NCBI GenBank assembly: GCA_027364495.1
Contig: DAHXPE010000075.1
Location: forward strand, 1-15,327
DNA length: 15,327 nt
Origin: Candidatus Heimdallarchaeota archaeon
Lineage (GTDB): Archaea; Asgardarchaeota; Heimdallarchaeia; Hodarchaeales; LC-3
Direction: 5' to 3'
Positions within the stretch are counted from its first letter, which is position 1. The number at the start of each line of letters is the position of its first letter. Positions 1 to 6,918 of the stretch are shown here, piece after piece. The notes below the pieces were generated by a model. The model ran no database searches, was not told where the DNA came from, and saw nothing but the letters and a program-made list of their open reading frames with translations. Position numbers and translations under genes: made by a program.

Positions 1-67
1 ATCTTTCTTTGTATTTTTTTTTGTGAAATTTTAAAAATTCTTGCGTTATTTCTTCCAAAAGATAATT

Positions 68-727
68 ATGAACGTTTTACTAATCAATGGTACAAATCTT
101 CCTTTAAAGCACGAGATTATTGATTTTTTTGTCAATAGACCAATTATTGAATATGTAATATTGCTTGAAGGGAATAATATTATTACTCAACCCCTTTATC
201 CTAAGGTCAATTCAGGAGTAAATTCTAAGGTAAAAATAATTTTTGCGGATTTTTTAGCAAAAAAACAGATCTTCAATACTATTAAAGAACTATTTACTAA
301 TCTTAAAGAAGTACAATTGGTACTTTACGTTGATAATAGCTTGACGAATTTTGAAAAAGATTTCTATCAATTAGATATACTTGCTTTTAAAAATTTGATA
401 AATGCTGAGGTTGTTAAAAAAATTTTTGTCTTTCAGGCTCTTATTATAACTTTGAAACAGTATCAATTGAGCTCTCAATTTATCATCTTAGTACCTCATA
501 CTGCCCAAACACGACTAATCAACAATAATATCAAACAGAATGTTTTATTTTCGAGTCTTCATATGCTAACAACATCGTTTGCTGATGAATTTATTGATTA
601 CAATCTGTATTGTAATGGTGTAATTGATGATGAATATGTATTTAAAACCTTAGAATGGTTATTGTTTGAAAAAAAAGATAAAATCCAAGGTAAATTATTT
701 TCCAATAAACAAATTATCGAATGGTAA
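68..727 (+). CDS. Degenerate SDR-fold (Rossmann) protein, probably non-catalytic
   Basis: Function unknown. Numbered from the ATG at 68 (219 aa), the order of segments follows a short-chain dehydrogenase: a first beta strand with a glycine turn (VLLINGTN, 3-10), a third strand ending in Asp (VKIIFADF, 55-62), a fourth strand ending in DNS (LVLYVDNS, 84-91, where SDRs have NNAG), a fifth strand (FIILVPHTA, 138-146), then an SDR-like helix (LTTSFADEF, 167-175) and an 'IQGKLF' end resembling 'itGq'. The TGxxxGxG loop is not intact and no YxxxK occurs anywhere, so ordinary SDR catalysis is unlikely. A TTG nine codons upstream (41) is a possible longer start, but the ATG places the first strand at the N-terminus, as in SDRs. 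The gene converges on arginase with two bases between stop codons. Eight T's at 738-745 could end its transcript inside the arginase 3' end. Family assignment is from pattern only. Confidence 0.6.
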   Translation: MNVLLINGTNLPLKHEIIDFFVNRPIIEYVILLEGNNIITQPLYPKVNSGVNSKVKIIFADFLAKKQIFNTIKELFTNLKEVQLVLYVDNSLTNFEKDFYQLDILAFKNLINAEVVKKIFVFQALIITLKQYQLSSQFIILVPHTAQTRLINNNIKQNVLFSSLHMLTTSFADEFIDYNLYCNGVIDDEYVFKTLEWLLFEKKDKIQGKLFSNKQIIEW

Positions 728-729
728 AA

Positions 730-1653
730 TTATAATATTTTTTTTCCAAGTGCGGATCCTATTAATCCCACAGCAAGTTCAGCTGTGGTGTTTTTAAAAT
801 CCATTGTTGGGTTAACCTCTACCATTTCCATAGAAGTTAACTTTTCTGATTTATAAACCAATTCCATTAATAAATGAGCTTCACGATATGTTAAACCACC
901 AGGAACAGGAGTACCAGTTCCAGGTGCTTCTTTAGGATCTAATGCATCAATATCAAATGAAACATGTAGATAGTCAACATCTTGGGTAGCAATTTTTATT
1001 GCTTGACGAGCAACATTTGCAAAACTCATTTCATCAATATCTGACATGGTAAAAACATTTACACTTGATTGTTTTAATGTTTTTCCTTCTAAGGGATCAA
1101 TATCCCGTACACCAATTAGAACCGATCTATTTTCTATCAAATTTGGTGATGGACCAATGCCAGTAAGTCTAGGATCTCCTCTGTTCGTATGTACTGCAAA
1201 AGGCATTCCATGTATATTCCCAGAGGGTGTTGTAAGTGGAGTGTTAAAATCGGCATGAGCATCAACCCAGATAACACCTGTTTTAGCTTTAGTCATTCGT
1301 TGTAAGCCAGCCATGGTACCAATACTAATGCTATGGTCTCCACCTAAAACTAATGGAAAACATTGGTCATCTATAACTGTGCCAACACGACTTTTCAATA
1401 ATTTTGCAGTTTCAACAACATGCTCTAAATATCGTAATTTAGGATCATCTCCATATTCATTTTTAGATCTTATATTTTCTTCAAAATCATGACATTTGAC
1501 ATTACCATAATCATTGACAACGTAACCAAGGTGTTCTAATGTTTGTCTCAAACCGCCGATCCTAATAGCTGATGGCCCCATATCAACACCTCTTCTACTG
1601 GCTCCAAGATCTTGAGGTACACCTATAATACCTATTTTTTCCTTTTCTACCAT
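730..1653 (-). CDS. rocF: Arginase (ureohydrolase family)
   Basis: Hydrolyses L-arginine to ornithine and urea in the cytoplasm with a two-manganese centre. The 307-aa length is normal for the family. All expected metal ligands are visible: H107 in GGDHS, D131/H133/D135 in DAHAD, D234/D236 in SFDIDALDP. H148 in SGNIHGMP and E279 in EVNP match the catalytic and substrate-binding residues of arginases. The NTPLTTPSGNIHGMP loop and the N-terminal DLGASRRGVDMGPSAIR segment are those of bacterial RocF and eukaryotic arginases, not of agmatinases, which are the commoner ureohydrolases in archaea. The start is an ATG with a T/A-rich TATA-like stretch about 20 bases upstream and no Shine-Dalgarno site. 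It stands alone on its strand: no ornithine or urea pathway gene is adjacent. Formiminoglutamase or another ureohydrolase is less likely given the arginase-specific loop. Confidence 0.93.
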   Translation of the reverse strand: MVEKEKIGIIGVPQDLGASRRGVDMGPSAIRIGGLRQTLEHLGYVVNDYGNVKCHDFEENIRSKNEYGDDPKLRYLEHVVETAKLLKSRVGTVIDDQCFPLVLGGDHSISIGTMAGLQRMTKAKTGVIWVDAHADFNTPLTTPSGNIHGMPFAVHTNRGDPRLTGIGPSPNLIENRSVLIGVRDIDPLEGKTLKQSSVNVFTMSDIDEMSFANVARQAIKIATQDVDYLHVSFDIDALDPKEAPGTGTPVPGGLTYREAHLLMELVYKSEKLTSMEMVEVNPTMDFKNTTAELAVGLIGSALGKKIL

Positions 1654-2036
1654 AAATTAAACTCGGCTATAAAAATAAACTAATATTACATTTCTATTTT
1701 TTAAAAAAGACAAAGTTCACTATGTTAAATATATGAGCAGAAAATCATTTATTAAATTTTAGACAAACTCATAATCAAAATTTTTCTATTTCGATTACTC
1801 CTTTATAAATCTATAATACAGTGATAGAGTAATTCTATAGTGAATATAATTGCTAATTAGATTTTTATGAGCTTTCTAGTGAAAATATTATCTAACTGTC
1901 TGACAATACAAGATTTAAGGAAATTTATGTTTCTATTTATGATAAATTCTTTGTACTATGATTTAACTTAAAAAACTTAATTTTTTTCCTACACTAAAAA
2001 CCTCCATTGATGAAAATTTGATATGATGTTCTTATT
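1654..2036. other. 383-base A+T-rich intergenic region between divergent genes
   Basis: It separates the arginase (leftward) from the small membrane protein gene (rightward) and must hold both promoters. Visible structure is limited to the TATA-like stretch near 1670 and a 7-base inverted repeat (ATTACTC at 1794-1800, GAGTAAT at 1827-1833, 26 bases apart). I see no tRNA, repeat array or convincing open frame. Confidence 0.5.
1667..1680 (-). promoter_or_regulatory. Possible TATA box for arginase
   Basis: On the minus strand this reads GTTTATTTTTATAG, centred about 20 bases before the arginase ATG. That is roughly the archaeal TATA position for a leaderless or near-leaderless transcript. The surroundings are A+T-rich, so the match is weak evidence. 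Confidence 0.3.
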
Positions 2037-2537
2037 TTGGCTATAAATAGAAACCTTATTTTTCTTGAATCATTTTCTGTAATTCTTGTTATTTCTGTAT
2101 TTGGTAACGTCGAGGAATTTGTCAGGACACTTATATCAGACCATCCTAATAGTTATTTTATATATTTAATTGGATACGTGGTAATTGTTGCAATTGTCAT
2201 TTTTGGATTTTACAAAATTACTTATAGAACTCCCAGATATGAAAAGTTAATTAATAAGTCCCAACAACGCCAAACACTGCTTATTGATGGTTTGAAATCT
2301 AAAATTGATACAATTGACGAAAAAAAGAAAAAACAAGAAGAGAAAAAGCAAGCTAAATTACGTGAAAAAGTAGAAAATGTCCAAGAAAAAGAACAGGAAA
2401 AGGACCAAACTAGAGTCCAAAAAACAAAATCATCAATAGCAAAACCAGCTTCAACCTTTTCAACCTCAAGAAATTTAAAATCTTCGACGAATAGCAAATC
2501 TACTTCAAAATCAAAAACAGTTAGAAGAAGAAAATAA
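2037..2537 (+). CDS. Small two-helix membrane protein with charged coiled-coil and basic tail
   Basis: I do not recognise this 166-aa protein. Residues 7-24 and 41-60 are hydrophobic and long enough to span the membrane. Residues about 70-130 are dominated by Lys, Glu and Gln in a pattern suited to a coiled coil (IDTIDEKKKKQEEKKQAKLR). The last 35 residues are Ser/Thr/Lys-rich and end in VRRRK, so the tail is very basic, disordered and probably cytoplasmic. The start must be near here: an in-frame TGA lies at 2019 and TTG at 2037 is the first usual start codon after it. No Shine-Dalgarno site is visible. It lies 238 bases upstream of the haem-protein gene on the same strand, so a shared job is possible but unproven. 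The strong compositional pattern and intact frame argue for a real gene. Confidence 0.6.
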   Translation: MAINRNLIFLESFSVILVISVFGNVEEFVRTLISDHPNSYFIYLIGYVVIVAIVIFGFYKITYRTPRYEKLINKSQQRQTLLIDGLKSKIDTIDEKKKKQEEKKQAKLREKVENVQEKEQEKDQTRVQKTKSSIAKPASTFSTSRNLKSSTNSKSTSKSKTVRRRK

Positions 2538-2742
2538 ATGGTGAAACGACAAATGCTGATTAATGAAACTAATATTGATCATTTTTTTATAAACGAATTC
2601 TTTAAAATATATGTCGTACAAAATTAAATTTTAATAGAAGAAATTCAATTATGTCTAAAAATCGAAAAAAGTTCAATTTTTTATTCTATAAATAACGAAG
2701 ATCATTAAATAAAAATACATCCAAAATGTTTCCTAATTTGTC

Positions 2743-2752
2743 AAATAAATTT
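2743..2752 (+). promoter_or_regulatory. TATA-like box for the haem-protein gene
   Basis: AAATAAAT centred about 28 bases before the ATG at 2776 is where an archaeal TATA box would lie for a leaderless transcript. A short GTGAAG lies just before the ATG and could be a weak Shine-Dalgarno site instead. Supported by position only, in an A+T-rich setting. Confidence 0.35.
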
Positions 2753-2775
2753 TTTCTACCCTAATGTGAAGCTGT

Positions 2776-4203
2776 ATGATTTCAAAGAAATTAATTTTAA
2801 TTTTTGTGTATTTAACAATTATTTCATCCTTTCTAATGATTTCGATGGGTTCAAATAATAGCCTAACTGGTAATCAATCCTGTGATACGGTTGGCTGTCA
2901 TGATAGCCCATCATCAATTGGTCATGTCAGTTTTTCAGTGGTATTAACAGGTGCACAAACTGTACAGACTGGATCTGAAGCTACAATCACAGCAACTATC
3001 AAAAATAGCGGCTACCCATTAGATAGTGTTTCATTAACATTAGAATCATCTTCATATTATAGCCTTGCCGGTGGTTCACCTTCTATTAATGTAGGAAATG
3101 TAGCAAGAGGTGGTCAACAATCTGAATCTTGGAATTTAAACTTTCATGCATCATCTGATCAATCAGCAGTAGTAACTGTCGATTTTTCAGGCCAGGCTTA
3201 CGCCGCAAGCCATATGCAGTACACTTTTTCTGGTTCTCAATATACTTATTCAAAAAGCATTTATATTGTTACAACCCCAGTACCGATATTAAAGGTAGAT
3301 TCTAATCCATTGCCTGAAACAACCTTATTTGTCGGTTCATCAAATACATCTGGATTATTAACAATTCAAAATGCTGGAAAAATTGATATGACAAATGTAT
3401 CTGTTGTAACAAGTGGTCAAATTCTTGTTAATAATAAGACAAGTTTCGTTATAGCAAACATTCCTGCATTAAGTCAAATTTCTTTTCCAATTAAAATAGA
3501 TACATCTAAAACAGGTGCAGGTACAATCACAGTTACTTATATTGGAACTTTTAAGCAACAAACAGTAATAAATATTTATTTGAGACCAAATCCAGCAGAT
3601 TCTTTTACATTGTTCCTTGGAAGATTGTTTGGTTATATTGCCTACATTCTTTTGTTTCTTTCCGTAGTAGCTGGAGCGGGAATTTATCATTTGAAAAAAC
3701 ACATTTCAGGAAGGAAAATACGTATCTTACACTCAGATTTAGCCAATCTGAGTTTTACTATGGTTATTATTCACGCAATAGTGCTTACAATTCCAAATTC
3801 TCCATGGGCTAGTAATTATTTATTCTTTGAATTATTACCAGAACGTATTCCTACTGATATTGGAAGCTTAGGGCTTGCTTTAGGTAGATCAGCATTAGTA
3901 TTAATGTATATAAGCGTATTTTCCGGTTATTATCTAGCAAAATTAATCAAGCGGTATGGTAAACGTGTAGGTATATCAATTCATATGCTTAGTTATATAG
4001 CTTTAATATTTGGCTTTCTTCATACCATAATACTTGGTGGATGGGCTAGAGAATACCCTATTATCGGAGTAATCTTATTTGTTTCCATAATTTCAGTTGG
4101 TTTTCTAAAATTTGATGCCCAACGAATGCTAAACAAGAAAAAGAGAGAGTATCAGATGAGATTAGCTCAAAAAGCACTTAAAGCTGAAGAGGAACAAGCA
4201 TAA
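2776..4203 (+). CDS. Exported mono-haem c / beta-sandwich protein fused to a ferric-reductase-like bis-haem-b membrane domain
   Basis: Predicted transmembrane electron carrier, 475 aa. Order: a signal or anchor helix (5-24); a c-type haem site CDTVGCH (C36, C41, H42; spacing CX4CH) with H50 as possible distal ligand; two Ig-like beta-sandwich domains (about 52-165 and 170-270, CARDB/NEW3-like); then five membrane helices (about 283-303, 318-339, 363-388, 399-420, 426-444). H319 and H333 lie on one helix and H403 and H416 on another. The spacing HX13H and HX12H is that of the two haem-b sites of the NOX/ferric reductase family (PF01794 type). Loops 305-316 and 389-398 and the C-tail are rich in Lys/Arg, which puts them inside. 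H319/H403 would then bind the inner haem and H333/H416 the outer. There is no FAD/NAD(P)H domain, so the cytoplasmic partner is unknown. It sits 60 bases before the toroid gene and probably shares its transcript. Confidence 0.75.
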   Translation: MISKKLILIFVYLTIISSFLMISMGSNNSLTGNQSCDTVGCHDSPSSIGHVSFSVVLTGAQTVQTGSEATITATIKNSGYPLDSVSLTLESSSYYSLAGGSPSINVGNVARGGQQSESWNLNFHASSDQSAVVTVDFSGQAYAASHMQYTFSGSQYTYSKSIYIVTTPVPILKVDSNPLPETTLFVGSSNTSGLLTIQNAGKIDMTNVSVVTSGQILVNNKTSFVIANIPALSQISFPIKIDTSKTGAGTITVTYIGTFKQQTVINIYLRPNPADSFTLFLGRLFGYIAYILLFLSVVAGAGIYHLKKHISGRKIRILHSDLANLSFTMVIIHAIVLTIPNSPWASNYLFFELLPERIPTDIGSLGLALGRSALVLMYISVFSGYYLAKLIKRYGKRVGISIHMLSYIALIFGFLHTIILGGWAREYPIIGVILFVSIISVGFLKFDAQRMLNKKKREYQMRLAQKALKAEEEQA

Positions 4204-4263
4204 TTTAAGTATTAATATTTTAATTAAGGTAAATAAAATCAAAATTAAATCTGGAATATTGTC

Positions 4264-5742
4264 TTGGATCAAAAATCAATTTCTAAAAAAATCACTTACG
4301 TTATTTTAGCAATTTTATTATTGGAAGTCCTAGTCTTTGCAGGATGGTATTTTACTGAACCAACCTACAAAGCAACTGTACTTTCAATTGTTAAAGATCA
4401 TGAATCTCCAGATCAAAGTTATTTCTATACATCAACTACAAATCAAAACTTTTCTATTGATGCTATTTATAATGCACTCTCGATCTATTCTAGTTTGAAT
4501 CAATCTATGCCCAATAAGAATGTTATTACCTCTTCAATATTGGGATCCTACAACTTCTCAACAGGTTTGTTTTCAAAAAATAATGTCTCTTCTCTTGAAA
4601 CAACTTTTCAAGCTGTGTCAGCATTATCAATACTAGGCCAGGTAAACAAAATAAATAAGACAAAAACTATAGATTCTATATTAGCTCTTAGGACAACTGA
4701 TTCTTTATTTAGGGAGTATAATGAGTTTAATGATTCAAACCAGATTTTGGTTGGCGAATTAGATCATCTCTATCAAGGGTTAGCATCTTTACGGATTCTT
4801 TATCAAAATAACACTAAATTATTCTCTGATATAAATAGTACTAAAATGATAAAAAGTATTTTTTCTTTACAATCTGGAGATGGAGGTTTCTTAGAGGGTA
4901 TTTTATATAATACATCCAATATGAAAAATGCCTATTATTTAACTAAAATTTTTAGTTTACTGAACAATCCATTAAGTTATTACGAATCATTGGGATTCAG
5001 AGCATCAGATTTAGAGCAATGGATACAATCAATGTACACAAATAAAGGATTTAAGATGCAAGGCACATCAGAACCATCAGTTGAAGCAACTGCTTATGCT
5101 TTAATTACTCTACGATTTTTAGAAGCATCAACTCAATCTATTAAGGCAAACTATTCAGATGGAGTTAATAGCATAATGAATTTTTTGAGCACAAATTTTC
5201 TAAATGATCCAACTCGTAATTCATTGGACGTTCTGAATGATATTTTAAGTGCATTAAGTCAAATAAATCAATTAACAACGTTAAATAAAACTTATTTTAG
5301 CTTAACCGCTCAGTTTTATTTTGGAAGTATGTTTACAATAACAATCTTAGCATTTGTCATAAATATATTAATTAATTTATTTTTTGCTCTCAAAGAGGAT
5401 GATAACAAATATTTTGAAGGTAAATTACACATTGTAATACAAAAAATAATTGAAGGCAACGATCAAGACTTATTAGAGCTTTCATCATTATTAGGTGAGA
5501 CAATCAATACTATTGAAATAATACCAATTGAAAACGATGAAAAATTAGCTTTACTCAAAGCCAGTGCTAATAATGTTTTCTTTTTGATCTCATATGAAAC
5601 ATTTAATGGTCTTGCAAAGAAAATAGAAAAATATTCAAATCAGGATGATCTTTTGTCAGTCATTGACTTTTTAGAATCAGATATTTTCTTTACAATTGAT
5701 CAGGGTCGTTCACATTTAGTAGAGAACAAAATATCCGACTAA
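4264..5742 (+). CDS. Membrane-anchored alpha/alpha-toroid (prenyltransferase/squalene-cyclase-like) protein with cytoplasmic tail
   Basis: Precise function unknown; 492 aa. Helix 10-30 and helix 353-376 span the membrane. The region between (about 31-352) carries helical repeats of the terpenoid cyclase/protein prenyltransferase toroid type: SIFSLQSGDGGFLEG (198-212), a more worn SILALRTTDSLF (138-149), and WIQSMYTNKGF (253-263) followed by SVEATAYALITLRFL. The toroid is probably outside the cell: 11 N-X-S/T sequons (N62, 79, 97, 107, 131, 156, 182, 191, 216, 296, 341) all fall between the two helices, none in the 116-residue C-terminal tail. That tail is acidic, helical and unrecognised. No DxDD or zinc-ligand set marks it as an active cyclase or prenyltransferase, so a binding or scaffold role is more likely. 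TTG is the only usual start near the N-terminal helix. It follows the haem protein by 60 bases. Confidence 0.65.
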   Translation: MDQKSISKKITYVILAILLLEVLVFAGWYFTEPTYKATVLSIVKDHESPDQSYFYTSTTNQNFSIDAIYNALSIYSSLNQSMPNKNVITSSILGSYNFSTGLFSKNNVSSLETTFQAVSALSILGQVNKINKTKTIDSILALRTTDSLFREYNEFNDSNQILVGELDHLYQGLASLRILYQNNTKLFSDINSTKMIKSIFSLQSGDGGFLEGILYNTSNMKNAYYLTKIFSLLNNPLSYYESLGFRASDLEQWIQSMYTNKGFKMQGTSEPSVEATAYALITLRFLEASTQSIKANYSDGVNSIMNFLSTNFLNDPTRNSLDVLNDILSALSQINQLTTLNKTYFSLTAQFYFGSMFTITILAFVINILINLFFALKEDDNKYFEGKLHIVIQKIIEGNDQDLLELSSLLGETINTIEIIPIENDEKLALLKASANNVFFLISYETFNGLAKKIEKYSNQDDLLSVIDFLESDIFFTIDQGRSHLVENKISD

Positions 5743-5930
5743 AAAGTTAAAAAATACTTCATCCTTAATACATGAACTAAAATCAATAACTTACAAATTT
5801 GGGATGTAATGAGTGAAATTTTATTATTATCCCTGACTTTCTTTTTTGCATTGTAAATAATAGTTAAGAATTGAAGGGAATTTTTTTAAACATTGAATAA
5901 TACATTTTTAGATAAAGAAGATTGATTAAA

Positions 5931-6761
5931 ATGATAGTAGGAGCAGCAATAGCACCGCATGGAAGTTTGATTTTACCTGTATCAAGTACTGGTGATTCCA
6001 AAGCTAGTAAAATACATCAATCAATGGAAATACTAGCAGAACATATTCAATCGCTCAAACCAGATATAATATTCCTTTCAACTCCTCATGGTATTGCATT
6101 GGAAACGGATTTTGGAATATATAAGAATGAAAATGCCTATGGGACCGCTGAATGGAAAAATGATTATAAAGAGTTTACCTCTTCCCTATTTTTAGATGTT
6201 AAAGTAGCATCTTCCTTACTGCAAAATTTACAGACAAAATCACATAAGATTCAAGGCATAACAACCTATTCAGCTTTAGAGCCAATTCCATTACGCTGGG
6301 GTGAAGTCGTACCAACCTGGTTCTTGCGAAATATTAAAGCAAAATATATTATTTTAACACAACCAAGCAGAAGGATAAACCATGCTTTAGACATGATATC
6401 CGAGCTTGAAAAATTAGGCCAAGATGCCGGATCTTTTTTTAATTCGATTAATGAACGAGTTTTTATTCTTATAAGTGCAGATATGGCTCATACCTATCAA
6501 GAAGATGGACCTTATGGAATTCATCCATCAGCTCAACCATTCGACGATGAGGTTGAAAAATGGGCTAAAACTTTGAATAGAAAATATCTAATTGAGGGAG
6601 CAGGACCAATGCTCTACACAGCATTAGCCTGTGGTTATACAGGATTTGTACTGGTGGATGCATTAATGAGATCCTTAAAAATCAAAGTCAAGTCAGAGGT
6701 CCTTTGTAATCTCCACCCAACATATTATGGTATGATGGTAGTGAAATTTGCATTTTCCTAA
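5931..6761 (+). CDS. LigB-fold protein, class III extradiol dioxygenase-like
   Basis: Numbered from ATG 5931 (276 aa). The protein has the LigB/extradiol class III layout: an N-terminal strand ending in APHG (H10), a second histidine in STPHG (H53), WGEVVPTWFL (123-132, matching the family's 'G..VPL..L' segment), and a SADMAHT motif (H187) where the family has its catalytic histidine. H10 and H53 are the likely metal ligands; the third acidic ligand may be in FDDEVE (204-209) but I cannot place it surely. Related archaeal proteins occur alone or joined to AMMECR1 domains, and the related Memo family shares the fold. No aromatic-degradation gene is near, so ring cleavage of a specific substrate is not supported. 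A TTG three codons earlier is possible. The gene stands alone between the toroid and thioredoxin-V4R genes. Confidence 0.75.
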   Translation: MIVGAAIAPHGSLILPVSSTGDSKASKIHQSMEILAEHIQSLKPDIIFLSTPHGIALETDFGIYKNENAYGTAEWKNDYKEFTSSLFLDVKVASSLLQNLQTKSHKIQGITTYSALEPIPLRWGEVVPTWFLRNIKAKYIILTQPSRRINHALDMISELEKLGQDAGSFFNSINERVFILISADMAHTYQEDGPYGIHPSAQPFDDEVEKWAKTLNRKYLIEGAGPMLYTALACGYTGFVLVDALMRSLKIKVKSEVLCNLHPTYYGMMVVKFAFS

Positions 6762-6773
6762 ACTTTTTTCTAA

Positions 6774-6797
6774 AAATATATATCCAATTATATATTT
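6774..6797 (+). terminator. A+T-only inverted repeat after the LigB gene, possible terminator
   Basis: AAATATATA (6774-6782) and TATATATTT (6789-6797) are perfect reverse complements with a six-base loop. They start 13 bases after the stop codon and follow a T-run (6764-6769). Archaeal termination mostly needs the T-run. The stem is weak because it has no G-C pairs, and it could instead be TATA-like promoter sequence for the next gene. Confidence 0.3.
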
Positions 6798-6918
6798 AGT
6801 ACATTTCAGCTAGTTTTTAAACAAATAATTAATCAACGATTTGGAATTTTACTAATAAAAATTTTAAAAATAATGAAGAATTCCTCTTGGTACTGAACCT
6901 TGAGAAGAATGTTGATCT

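Noticed and set aside
1046..1258. Open plus-strand frame opposite arginase
   Set aside because: It is antisense to a strongly supported arginase coding region and its translation shows no motif.
1794..1833. Inverted repeat ATTACTC/GAGTAAT in the arginase upstream gap
   Set aside because: Seven bases with a 26-base spacer is expected by chance in a gap this size; no second copy seen.
2222..2497. Open minus-strand frame rich in Phe, Ser and Cys
   Set aside because: It mirrors the Lys/Glu-rich coiled-coil coding region on the plus strand; the composition is a by-product of AAA/GAA codons read backwards.
2538..2627. 29-codon frame starting directly after the coiled-coil membrane protein stop
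   Set aside because: Too short, no ribosome binding site or motif, and such frames are common in A+T-rich gaps.
3469..3702. Open minus-strand frame inside the haem-protein gene
   Set aside because: Antisense to the second beta-sandwich and first membrane helix of a well-supported gene; Cys-rich composition with no motif.
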